Under the pieces are notes generated by a model. The model saw only the letters and a program-made list of their open reading frames with translations, ran no database searches and had not been told where the DNA came from. Positions 1 to 10,357 of a stretch of 64,000 nucleotides of DNA are shown here, piece after piece (position 1 is the first letter of the stretch; every line of letters starts with the position of its first letter). The translations under genes and the position numbers were made by a program. The DNA is taken from positions 30,955,468 through 31,019,467 of the forward strand of contig CM032129.1 in assembly GCA_018894105.1 (NCBI GenBank), written 5' to 3'. Source of the stretch: Jacaranda mimosifolia (taxonomy: Eukaryota; Streptophyta; Magnoliopsida; Lamiales; Bignoniaceae).

Positions 1-3
1 CCT

Positions 4-1692
4 TTAATTTTCTTTTATTTGTGCGCAATTCCTTGAGAAATTTAGCATACCGAGGTATTTGCTTGATTGCATCATTAATGGGATATTTACCTCGACCTGG
101 CAAAAAGTTTCAAAAATCTCCTTTTTCTCTTCATGCATTTTGGATTTAGCAAACTTTTCGGGAAAGGGAGGTTGTATAACCAATGAGCTTGTAATCTTAC
201 CGTTGGTTTTATGTGAATGTTCAATAGAATCTTGAGGCATGACAATCTCTCTCTCCACTTTTTCCATAATAATGTTTTCTCTTGTCTTTTTGTTGGGTTC
301 CTTCAGCTCCTTACCATTCCTCAGAGTAATCACGCTAACATTCTATTTGGGATTGACAATTTTCTGAGAGGGCAGCCTCCATTGGGATTTTATCTTGCTC
401 ACTGAGGTGGCTAACTGACTCATCTGATTCTCCATGTTTTGAATGCTTGTTCGCGTTTCCTGTTGAAATTGTTGAGTGTTAGCTACAAGGGATTTAACAA
501 TCTCTTCGAGAGATATACTTGTATTTGAAGAGGATAGTTGCTGTGGAGGGGGCGACTTTTGTTGGAAGTATTGGTAGTTTTGCTATTTCCCTCCGTAACT
601 GAAATTCGGATGATCCTTCCACTTGGGTTGTAGGTATTTGAGTAGGGATCGTACTTTCTTTGCGGTCGTCCAGGGAATCCTCCTACTGTATTGGTTTGTT
701 TGCAGGAATTCTATTGGAGCGTAGGATACATATCTGTAGGCTGACCAATATTAGCCCAAATCCCACAAGACTTAATTTGTTGTGTATTTCCTACAACCAA
801 TTGTTGAATAAGAGAAGTTAAAGTAGAAATTTGACGCTCAAGAGATGAACTACTTACCTTATTGACTTCTAGGAGCATCCTAAGAGTATCTAAATTGTTG
901 GGAATTGGCAGCCATTATAGAAATCAATTCTCTAGCTTCACTTGGAGTTTTTGTTCACTATAGCTCCTTGACTTGCTGCATCCATTATTCTCCTTTCCAT
1001 TGGTAGAAGTCCTTCATAAAAGTATTAGATGAGAGGACGTTCAGTAATACCATGTTGTGGGGAGCTTGCACAAAGTTGTTTAAACATTTCCCAATATTCG
1101 TGAGGATTCTCTGCATCTCTCGTCTTATCCCGCTGATCTCCTTCCTAATGTTGGTAACGCGCGAAGCAGGGAAAAACTTCTCAAGGAATAGTTTTGCCAT
1201 ATCCGTCCACGTATCGACAGAGCCAGGAGGTAGATAGAACAACCAATCCTTAGCTTTATCTGCTAAGGAAAACGGAAAAGCTCGCAGCTTCACTTGCTCC
1301 TCAGATACTCCCTGGGGTTTCATGGTCGAGTATACAACATGCAGTGCCTTTAAATGCTTATGGGGATCTTCATTCTCCAAGCCGTGAAAAATAGATAGTA
1401 GATGGATTAACCCAGATTTTAACTCAAAAAGTGTTTCCAACTCTGGATATTTAATGCAAAGCGGTTGTTGAGTCAAATCCGATTCAGCTAACTCTTTTAA
1501 AGTTCTTTCGCGGGCCATTATTTCCTTTGGTTCAGAATCGCTTGAACTGGCTAAGCTGGATGTATCTAAATCGAGATCCGAAGGTGAAAATTTGCCCTTC
1601 TTTTGCAATCTAGTCTCTTTCCGCAATCTACGAGCAGTCTTCTTAATCTCAGGATTGTATTGAAGTTCACCTATACGAGAAAATCGAGGCAT
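4..1692 (-). pseudogene. decayed retrotransposon gag polyprotein
   Basis: The minus-strand frame starts at 1692 with MPRFSRIGEL and contains the plant Ty3/Gypsy gag core: an HGLENEDPHKHLK stretch, then AFPFSLADKAKDWLFYLP and LFLEKFFPASR. In active relatives the frame continues through an HEYWE motif. Here that motif (HEYWEMFKQLCAS) sits in another frame near 1070-1110, so a frameshift breaks gag there, and an in-frame TAA follows shortly after. Further down, 4-333 encodes the region before the protease (TLRNGKEL, then PPFPEKFAKSK and VEVNIPL), again frameshifted near its end. It would form the retroelement capsid if intact. No function is expected now. Confidence 0.85.
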
Positions 1693-1720
1693 TAAAAAGA
1701 AATAAAATTATTTGACACCA

Positions 1721-1739
1721 GTTCCCGGCAACAGCGCCA
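1721..1739 (-). other. retrotransposon primer-binding site (tRNA-Asp type)
   Basis: On the minus strand TGGCGCTGTTGCCGGGAAC lies 5 nt after the LTR end. It is complementary to the 3' end of plant tRNA-Asp apart from one transition in the middle. Its position fixes the inner border of the LTR. Confidence 0.85.
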
Positions 1740-1744
1740 AAATT

Positions 1745-2977
1745 TGATGGGTGTTGAATCTAACAAAAATAAATGCCTACTCTAGAAATATGATTTGTAA
1801 TCAGTGGGAGTAGGGTTGTATTCCACAGGGACTGGTAAGTTTGGTTTCTTTCAATTTTACTGAATAAAATAAAATAGAATGGGGAGGATTTTTATGAAAC
1901 GGAAGACTAAAATCTTAAAAGTAAATAAATCACAAATAAAAATAAGAAATCAATAGGAATTGAATCTAGCCTAACGTAAAATCTCAGTTTGGCTCACAGA
2001 TCCGATCATTGATGCAAAGATTAATTCCTCTTTTCTGGAATATATTGGTTATAGTTACTCGAACGCCTTAATAACCAATCTCTCCTTACTATTTTGATAA
2101 CTAAGAGAAGCTCGTTAGTTATTTTCCTTGCCAATAAACAACCCTAAAGAAACGCTCCTAGAATTTAATTTATCAACGAAAATTTAAAAATTAGAGAGAC
2201 CTAGCCCTAGTCAACAAACACACACAAGTGGGGTTCATTTAAACTAGATTATTTATCCACATAACATAAATCACGCATGTGGTCATCACACATAACCATG
2301 TTATTTGTCACGAATATTAGAACAATTAAACAATTACGGATTTAATATTCTAATTGACAGGACAATTATTCTAAACTATCAAATTTGGGCCCTAAATTCA
2401 ATGAACCTGAGTAATTGTAATGAAAACGGAAGATAAATAAATACTCAAAGAATAAGGAAAACAATTAAATCAATTAGATCTCATAAATACTGAAGAACCA
2501 AAACTTCAATAATTCTTTAGGCTAGAAGAAGAGTTTAGCAACTCATGTCTCAGAGAAAAAGTGTAGGAAACTAAAAGTATGCTAAACAAAAGAATGAATA
2601 ACTCCTTATGAAAGAAACCTAGTTTCCTATAAATAGCCTACTACTTTTAATGCAATTGGGCAACTAATAAGAGTTCTACCAGAATATGAAAACTAAAATT
2701 ATCCTAATTAAAGAAATAAAAATTAAAATATTCCAGGAATATACAACTGCCAAAACATGTCCGCACTTGGATTATTTCCTTCTTTTATTTCTTGTCTCCT
2801 CGGGAATGTGTTCTTTGCTCCAAACATGTCAAATGCTCGATTTTCAACTGCATAAGCTCGAATCTTCAATTTGCTTCACAAAATATAAAATGAAAGCTAA
2901 AACCAGACAATTAAGCATTTTTACTATTAATCACAAGGGAAAATTATACGAATAAAGGGACAAAAATGCAACTTAAC
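1745..2977 (-). repeat. 5' LTR of the Athila-type element
   Basis: The inner border is set by the PBS: plus-strand TG at 1745 equals CA at the LTR end on the minus strand. The outer border is inferred from a minus-strand start TGTTAAGTTGC at 2977. Alternative CA ends nearby, for example 2970, cannot be excluded without the second LTR. The resulting length is about 1.23 kb, normal for this lineage. Confidence 0.65.
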
Positions 2978-3703
2978 AATAAGTTTAATTAATTAATTAA
3001 AAGAAAAACTTTAATTTTCTTTTTATATAATATTTTTTGCTCTTTAGATCATAATCATCTATTTTTTATATGTAATGTGTATTAGTTCATTTAAATAAAA
3101 AAAAATTATGCAATTGTACCGTTTGAGTTTAGAAAAAATACCTTTTTTTTTTTTCTCTTTGTATCATAACTTTCATATTTTTATATTTCATATATTAATA
3201 TCTATACTATATATAAAACATAGGGTTTTTAATAACTATTTTGATATATTTAATAATAAAAAGATAAAATCAATGATATTTTATAAAATAAAGAATATAA
3301 TTTTATTTTCTCTTCTTCAATTTTACTTCTTTTTTCTCAGTTATTTCACCTTATCAAAAATTTTCTTTTATTTATCCCAAAAACTTAAAAATACATTAAC
3401 ATTTACATTATTTAAAAAAATATATTAATTAATTTTAGACTTAAAAATTTTAATAAAAAATGTGAAATAAAATTAAAACTAGTAGCACTTGAATAATAAA
3501 ATTTTATATATAAAAAAATAAATAAATAATTGTTTTAGTTTGGGTTCAACTGAAAATCATTTTTTTTTTTTTTGGTTCGATTTTGATTAATCGTCTAAAA
3601 AATTGGCCCTAACCTAATCCAGTTCAGATCTGTTGGTTTTGAAATTTTTTTCATACCATTATCTATCCATATTATATAGATATACTGTTTGCTCCCAGCT
3701 CAA
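2978..3703. other. AT-rich intergenic stretch
   Basis: No gene is seen. The stretch is very AT-rich with many homopolymer runs. The reading frame at 3108-3428 is low-complexity Phe/Ile/Lys. The last 30 bases hold TATA-like sequence (TATATAGATATA near 3675-3686) and a CAA just before the tRNA, as is usual upstream of plant tRNA genes. Confidence 0.7.
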
Positions 3704-3774
3704 GCACCAGTGGTCTAGTGGTAGAATAATATCCTGCCACGGTACAGACCCGGGTTCGATTCCCGGCTGGTGCA
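3704..3774 (+). tRNA. tRNA-Gly (anticodon GCC), variant copy
   Basis: The 71-nt sequence folds as a nuclear plant tRNA-Gly. It has a 7-bp acceptor stem (GCACCAG/CTGGTGC), D-loop box A (TGGTCTAGTGG), anticodon GCC and box B (GGTTCGATTCC), with discriminator A. Compared with the copy at 14629-14699 it has two changes in the 5' strand of the anticodon stem. One turns a G-C pair into A-C and the other turns C-G into U-G, so the stem is weakened. It is followed after 12 nt by tRNA-Phe with no T4 terminator between. It may be a degenerating copy. Confidence 0.9.
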
Positions 3775-3786
3775 CTTGAGATATTT

Positions 3787-3791
3787 GCGGG

Positions 3792-3834
<43 letters not shown>

Positions 3835-3859
3835 GCGTGTTCGATCCACGCTCACCGCA
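3787..3859 (+). tRNA. tRNA-Phe (anticodon GAA)
   Basis: This 73-nt cloverleaf has acceptor stem GCGGGGA/TCACCGC (one mismatch-type position), box A TAGCTCAGTTGGG, anticodon GAA within ACTGAAGAT, and box B GTTCGATCC. It is the standard plant cytosolic initiator of Phe decoding and is identical in sequence to the inverted copy at 14545-14617. CCA is not encoded, as expected for a nuclear gene. The first T-run after it is TTTTT at 3874-3878. Confidence 0.95.
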
Positions 3860-3873
3860 AAAACGTCTATTTC

Positions 3874-3878
3874 TTTTT
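3874..3878 (+). terminator. Pol III terminator TTTTT
   Basis: This is the first run of four or more T after the tRNA-Gly box structure. It lies 15 nt past tRNA-Phe, so one Pol III transcript could contain both tRNAs. Confidence 0.7.
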
Positions 3879-5277
3879 GTCCTGTTATAGGGCTTTGGGC
3901 TTTTCTACATTCAAAATTAACACTTGTGATATTACACACAAAGGCGTCTTTATAATCCAAAGCCCACTGGACCACACAACCTGTCTCCTTATTAAAACCA
4001 GTTTCTTACATGTGGTGCCTGTTTATATGACAAAAAGCCTTTGATTTTAATAAAATTTAAAAATAAATTTAAATACAATAAAGAAAATAATTCTTTTTAT
4101 TTTTCCAGTTTCAAATTAGTGACCATATTTCGTCATTCCTTCTTCTTCTTTTTTAAACTTATGAGTAATTCTTTTTTGTTACACCAAATTTAAATATTTT
4201 TTAAATATTCCTATATCTTTCCCCTTTTTTCAGCACAAAAGCTAGTGGTTATCTTTATCCTCAATCAATGGGAGCTGAAGAAAAATATTGCATCGTGTTT
4301 TTGACGCTTCAAATTCAAATTTAGAAAAAGTGTGTTTGAATTTTTGGATTTTAGTCGGTTTAACGTTGTTGGGAATGCGTATCAAAGTGGAATGTACTTT
4401 AGAAGAAATTTCAACAATTAATGGCTTGGTTTCATTTTCATGCCTCATTTCCATTTTCATTCGAAAATAAAAAATGAAAACTATCACTTTCTTCTTATTT
4501 TCATTCAAAATATTTCTATTCTCATTTTAAAACTCTTTCTAAACTTATACTATCATCTTTTTATCACATCAATTAAATTTAAATTTAATTTGACATAAAG
4601 TATCAACTATCATTTTAAAATTAATAAAATATAAACCAATTATCTTTTCAACCATATACCTACTTTAATCATTATTTTTTAACAATTCATTCAAATATAT
4701 TTTTATTTTAAAATTATAATTACCTATCAACTTTTAAAAATGATTGAAATGGAAATGTTGTGTTGGGTTGGCAAGGTAGCCACCCCTTCTCAAAATATTA
4801 AAATTTTTAAAATATTACATTTTTACCCTCTTGAAAATATTAAAACTTTATTTTTTATATTAAAAAATTTAAAATATTATACTTTTGTCATCCTCAAATT
4901 ATAAATTTATTCCTCATCTTATTGAAAATATGAATTTTTTTCTATTGTACTTATTTATATATATGTGTAATAAAAAAATTATATTTTTGATAATTCAAAA
5001 TTTCACCATCATAAATAAAAATTCTGGCTCCGTCCCTAAAAATAAGTCCTGGAAATAAAACCGAACGACCTGTAAACATTCGGTTTGGAAAGCCCGATTA
5101 ATGTGATTACAAGCCCAATTAATGTTGGAGGACCGCAAATCCCGCCCACATTGAAGAATCGAATAAGATGAAAAAGGAAAAAAGACAAGGCTTACGATAT
5201 TAAGAAGCCTCCCAATGAACGGCAACCACACGTATCCATGCGAACCGTACCGTTTCACCGGATATTTTACCGCTGTG
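3879..5277. other. intergenic, no gene seen
   Basis: The sequence is AT-rich with no reading frame that looks like a protein. The frames at 4242-4508 and 4995-5258 are on opposite strands and have no recognisable domain or start context. A GGCTCCGTCCCT motif near 5025 resembles the end of degenerate repeat elements, but I cannot delimit one. Confidence 0.6.
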
Positions 5278-5913
5278 AGGGCTCATTTACTTTGTGATAC
5301 GATAGGTGAGGTAATAGGATAAAATGATGAAATGAGAGATAAAAAGTAGGATTGTAATAATTTTATATTTTTTATATTATGTTTACTTTGTGCTATATTA
5401 TGAATGATAAAATTGAATTATTGTATTGAGAATATTTACATAAATATGAATTATAATACTTGAATAAATTATAAAAGACTAAAGTGCTCATAGTTAAAAT
5501 ATTTTTCTGATTTAGTATAAAGATATTAATTTTCCTTCATTTCAATACAACATCCAACTATTTCTTTTTTTTTTTTCCAAACATAAAGAAATTATTTTTT
5601 CTCCATTTTAATACAACATCTTTACACAAATTATATGTATCAATTTTTATTTTAATTATTTTAATATAAATATATTTTTAATATTTAATATTTTTTATTA
5701 TTTTTAAATTGTTTGATTGGCGCATTTATCAGAAATTATTTAAAGTTACGGCACCAAAGGTGTGATAAAAAGAGTGGGATGCCTCATCCAATAAATAATC
5801 CGCACAGTTTCAGGCTGATGGTTTATTATAGGGCTCAAATCCCAAAAAGTAAACATGAGATGATGCAGAATGTGGGCTTTCATTTACCCCATTCAACAAA
5901 GTGAACAAGCCCT
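5278..5913. mobile_element. MITE-like inverted-repeat element
   Basis: The left end AGGGCTCATTTACTTTGTG and the right end, read on the other strand (AGGGCTTGTTCACTTTGTTG), form imperfect terminal inverted repeats around 636 bp of AT-rich, non-coding DNA. That is the structure of a non-autonomous DNA transposon. I could not find a convincing target-site duplication, so the superfamily (Harbinger or hAT) is open. Confidence 0.55.
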
Positions 5914-5999
5914 AAGTCTATAATTGGATGGATATGTGATAAATTTTATTAGATAAATAAATAAATGTACATAATTCCTACACCTATAATTAAAGTATG

Positions 6000-6198
6000 A
6001 TAGTGGTTTGTAGCCCAATGGCATTAAGTCTCTCATATTATGTGGGAGGTTTAGGGTTCGGCCCGAATTGGTGCCTTTGTGTGCACTTTATTTGTGTCTC
6101 TTGGTTGTAGTCTCGTGGAGTTTGTACTTCCATCTTATTTGATTTGATAATAGACTTGTTGTAAAACATACTCTCTAAAAAAACAAAAAAAAAAAAAA
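6000..6198 (+). mobile_element. tRNA-derived SINE, copy 1
   Basis: The unit of about 200 bp begins with a Pol III A-box-like TTTGTAGCCCAATGG and a B-box-like GGGTTCGGCCCG. It continues through GTGCACTTTATTTGTGTC and TTGATTTGATAATAG and ends in an A-rich tail. The same order of motifs occurs at 37325-38106 (+) and 12112-12334 (-), which identifies an interspersed family. The exact 5' end and target-site duplication are uncertain. Confidence 0.7.
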
Positions 6199-7321
6199 GA
6201 GTGATTGTTCAATTAGGTCGTTATCCATTCGAATTTCAAATTGAATGAATTTTATTGGATAATTTAAATGGCTTAAAATCTTAAATCACAGTAAAATTAT
6301 TAGAATTGACCCAAGAAAAACTCTCAAAGAGTCTATTGGAAATTATAAATAATTATTTAGTTGAGTTGTGGTCCATCCAATCTTTGGGTTGAGTGGGTCT
6401 TATTGAATGGATTAAGAGATTTATAATTTCAAATTACAATAAAATTATTAAGGATGACATAAGGAAAACTATGAAATGCTCAAATAAAAGTCAAAAAGTG
6501 GGAAAGTAAGGATATAGGTAGATCGAAATATTTAATAAATTTTAATAATATACTTTAAAAAAAGATGGGATTAGGTATTAAGATTATTTTGAAATTTTAA
6601 GCATCTGTTAGTTGATTTGACAAATTTTGAAAGATTAGTCATTTAAATTTGATAAATTTTAAAATATTTATCTGATTCAAAAATAACGGCTTAAATTGGG
6701 TTCGGATTGAATATTTTTTAATATTTATGCAGTATTTTTAATATTTTTAAAACTCCCACATAAATATATTAAGATTATGTTATGATAGCAATAATGCAAT
6801 TAATAATGGTAATATTTAAATTCAACGTTAAGTACACATAGTATCTGTATAACCACGGCTTTATTTTCACCGCAGGCCGCCCACTGCCTTTCGCGGCACC
6901 AGCGGCGGCGGAGTGCCCACTGGTTTCCATCATTTCCCTCAAGTTGAAGAAGAATTTTAACAGGTAGAACAAGATAAGCAAATGACGCTGAAAAAGGAGT
7001 AATTGTGGTTGATTAAATCTTTTGGGGGAATTTTGATTTTTAGTTTATTGCAGAAAAGGATAAAAGAAAATTTAAAAAAAAAAAAAGAAGAAAAATTCCA
7101 CATAATATCGCAGTTTTGCTTTTTTTCTTTTATGTCCCGTGCCTACAGTACAATTCTTTTGGATAGCGACTTTGTATTCTTCTTCTTCTTGCACTTCTTT
7201 CCTTATTTCTCTCCCTCTGTGTGTCCACTATTGACTTTCCGAAAAGTGGACCCCACCTCACACCATACCCATCACGCTCCACCGTGACCGGGTCCACCAC
7301 GGAATCACTCATCTCTCACCG
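6199..7321. other. intergenic with a short GC-rich island
   Basis: The stretch is mostly AT-rich with no gene. An island of about 85 bp near 6862-6946 is strongly GC-rich. On the minus strand it reads as MMETSGHSAAAGAAKGSGRP before a possible splice donor (GTGAAA). It might be a stray first exon or the relic of one, but no continuation was found. 7100-7321 is probably the distal promoter of the kinase gene. Confidence 0.4.
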
Positions 7322-7330
7322 TATAAAATA
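7322..7330 (+). promoter_or_regulatory. TATA box of the kinase gene
   Basis: TATAAAATA lies at the start of the stretch that leads into the kinase 5' UTR. Transcription would begin near 7350-7360. The placement is inferred from motif and position only. Confidence 0.5.
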
Positions 7331-7555
7331 CGTATACATACAAAATTGTGAAAGGAAGAGTCCTGGTTCATGTTGATAATTGGAATTGTAGGACTCATTA
7401 TTCTAAATGGACTTTGAGTTTTTTCTTTCAATAAAATAATCGTGTTTACCGATATGGGTTTTTCTCTATAAAGAATCTGTTTTTCTTTTTTGCCCTTTTC
7501 TTTATATGAATTTCAAGAATAAGGGGAAGCATATCATGAGAGATATACCCTTTTG

Positions 7556-7810
7556 GTAAGTCAAGATCCTATTTTTATGTGTTTTATTTATTTATTTTGG
7601 TTGTTTTATTTAATGGGCAGATAATAAGTTTTTCTATTGAAGCAATTATTAGTATTGTTTAGTGGGGAATGGGGCGTATAATGATGGGTGTTTCTTTATT
7701 TTCAAGCCAATTGAGTACACTTTTGTTCTTTTGTAAATATTAAATTGGCTCTCGCGGTGTGTTAACGTATTGATTTTAAATTGGTCTGTGGCTGTTTGTG
7801 GGATTTTCAG
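7556..7810 (+). other. candidate 5' UTR intron of the kinase gene
   Basis: A strong donor (TTTTG|GTAAGT at 7555/7556) and an acceptor (GATTTTCAG at 7810) bracket a T-rich stretch of 255 bp upstream of the start codon. Leader introns are common in plant kinase genes. No transcript evidence is available here. Confidence 0.5.
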
Positions 7811-8329
7811 GCTTTGAAGGAAGGCGGAGTTTGACTTTGAAGCCGAAAGGGTTCCTGTTTAAGTCGTTTGAAAGCTTTTGGTCAGATCTTGATGAGGTAT
7901 GGAATAGTGTTTGGTCGGCCTGCATGTAAATATTGACGGAATTCAAGATTAATGTTGCGATTATTCTGCAAGTAGGTTAAGATTACAAAAAGAGGTTGCC
8001 TGATTTTTATTTTGGCGGTTGTAGGTTTATTTTATAATCTGTAATTGATTGGTTTGAGGGTTCTTGGAGTTTGATGGAGGTAGAATTTGATTCTTCTCTC
8101 TTCCTAGTTTGATAGGATTGGATATCAGTTTTGATAGGATTGGAAAATCTCGTGTGGATTAGTTGTTGTGAACTATTGATTCTTGTTTCTTCATAGTTTG
8201 ATGGGATTGGAAATCTTTTCTGGATGAGCTCTTGTGAACTATATAGTGATTTTGAAGGAAAATCTTGAGTCTGAAGGAGGACTAGGTGACTCTAGCGAGC
8301 AAAGATAGGGCTTTTTTGAACTTCCAAAA

Positions 8330-10357
8330 ATGGAGGAAGAGGCTACTTCTTGGATAAGGAGAACAAAATTCTCTCATACTGTTTGCCACCGTTTTGATTC
8401 TTCCAGATTGGCCTCCGTTCCTTTCACCATACTGCCCAATAGAATTTCAGATGTCAAATCTAGACCAGAAGCAACTAGTGTGAGTTTAAAAACAAGACCA
8501 GATTTTGTCCAAATTCAGAGGAACCCTTCTACAAACAAGCCGAGGGCTGTATCCCCCCACCCAGAAATAAAGCTTTCCGATACCTTTAAGGAAGCCCGGT
8601 CTAACCAGAAGAGATTCTCAACTCCAAATCCGCGAAGGAAAGAGCAAGAGAAGGGACTTGTAGGCAAGTTGTTCCATAAAGATTCCCAAGAAAACAAGGG
8701 TTCTAATTTGAAGTTGCGTGGGTCGACGTCACCAAGGACTGTCAGTCCCCTCAGGCACCTTGCCTCCATGAAATTTCACGATAAGTTTAAGAGTCATAAG
8801 GAATCGGCATGGACTAAGTATTTTGAATATGGTGGGGGGAGGGTCACCTCTGTGGAAACAGCGGATGAGCATATGGTTGATCTTTCAAAGTTGTTTTTGG
8901 GACTAAGGTTTGCTCATGGGGCACACAGTCAGCTTTACCATGGGATGTATATGGATGAACCTGTTGCAGTTAAAATTATCAGAGTGCCAGATGATGACGA
9001 AAATGGAGCCCTGGGGGATCGGTTGGAGAAGCAGTTTACCAGAGAGGTTACTCTCTTGTCTCGTCTACATCATCCAAATGTTATAAAGGTACTTTCATCC
9101 ATTCGATATCTCCTCTGTTCTTGACTATTTAATTATTTTTGGGTTGAAGGGTTCGAGTTTAAAAGCTATAACGCTTGTGGCCTTCAGCTAACACTTACAT
9201 TTTCTTAGAGAAATGCTGCATATTGAAATTGTACAACAGTTTTCCTGATTCTCTTAAACTTATATTGAAATGTAGTTTGTAGCGGCTTGTCGAAAACCAC
9301 CAGTATTTTGCATCATAACAGAGTATTTGCCAGAGGGCTCTTTGAGAGCATACTTGCACAAGCTTGAGCATAAATCTCTTCCTTTGCAAAAGTTAATCTC
9401 GATGGGTTTGGACATTGCGAGAGGAATGGAATACATTCATTCACAGGGAGTTATACATAGGGATCTCAAACCAGAAAATATTCTCATCACCGAAGATTTC
9501 CACCTGAAAGTTGCTGATTTTGGCATAGCTTGCGAGGAGGCGTACTGTGATCTCTTGGCAGATGATCCAGGTACCTACCGTTGGATGGCTCCAGAGATGA
9601 TCAAACGGAAGCACTATGGGCGGAAGGTTGATGTTTATGGATTTGGACTCATTTTATGGGAATTTGTGGCAGGAACCATCCCTTATGAAGATATGACACC
9701 TATACAGGCTGCCTTTGCTGTGGTGAACAAGGTACAACTCTTGTTCTTTGATAGCTTGCATGATTTCTTATAATGATGCATATTAGCAACATATCAATCT
9801 GTTTTGGTATGCCTAGAGACTTGATATGTTGATATAAACAAAACCATCTTAAACATGACTGCACCAATGCTCATAATGATATGAACTTGGAGATTATGAG
9901 ATAAACTATAGAACACCATAGTATCGAAAGTTTAACTGGATATACTATTTCAGAGAAAAAGATTCATGCAGCAAAATCTTGATCGTTTTGCTTTACTATT
10001 AACCTTTTCTCACCAACTTTAAATTTTAAAATATTTAATTTTTTTTGGTAGCATACTAAAGCAATATTTTCTGCGATTTTCCAGAACTTGAGGCCTGCTG
10101 TGCCTGGGGACTGCCCCCCAGCAATGAAAGCTTTAATTGAACAATGTTGGTCTTTGCAACCAGACAAGAGGCCGGAGTTTTGGCAGATTGTGAAGGTCCT
10201 AGAAGAGTTTGAGGTTTCACTAGCTCGCGATGGAACCCTGAATCTGGTACAGCACCCAACATGCCAAGACCATAAAAAGGGACTGCTTCATTGGATTCAA
10301 AAACTCGGGCCTGCTCATCAGACTACTTCATCCATGCCGAAACCTAAATTTACCTGA
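8330..10357 (+). CDS. Raf-like serine/threonine protein kinase (HT1-related)
   Basis: There are three coding exons, all joined in phase 0: 8330-9088, 9276-9731 and 10085-10357. They give 495 aa. Residues 1-185 are a basic, Ser/Pro-rich, probably disordered N-terminus beginning MEEEATSWIRRTKFSHTV. The kinase domain follows, with a glycine-rich loop near 195-205, catalytic Lys215 in VAVKII, helix-C Glu239, HRDLKPEN with Asp316, DFG with Asp334, and GTYRWMAPEM. All catalytic residues are present. The wording is that of plant Raf-like MAPKKKs of the HT1 group, cytosolic kinases; HT1 itself acts in stomatal CO2 signalling. The specific role of this copy is not shown by the sequence. The C-terminus ends MPKPKFT. 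Splice sites are canonical (AAG|GTACTT, GTAG|TTTG, AAG|GTACAA, CCAG|AACT). Confidence 0.93.

Larger units (their letters stand above)
1..2977 (-). mobile_element. Athila-type Ty3/Gypsy LTR retrotransposon, 5' part
   Basis: The element runs on the minus strand and leaves the window on the left, so only the 5' LTR, primer-binding site and gag region are present. The order is LTR (1745-2977), PBS (1721-1739), then gag-like reading frames from 1692 downwards. The PBS matches the 3' end of plant tRNA-Asp with one change, which is the primer typical of the Athila lineage. The gag frame is broken by frameshifts, so this copy cannot be autonomous. Pol and the 3' LTR lie outside the window. Lineage assignment rests on the PBS and gag wording, not on pol. 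Confidence 0.85.

Noticed and set aside
3715..3975. protein frames running through the tRNA genes (also 14549-14731)
   Set aside because: They are translations of the tRNA-Gly and tRNA-Phe genes and their flanks.
4995..5258. 87-aa minus-strand frame
   Set aside because: It has no recognisable family, no promoter and ordinary length for chance; it could be exon debris but cannot be supported.
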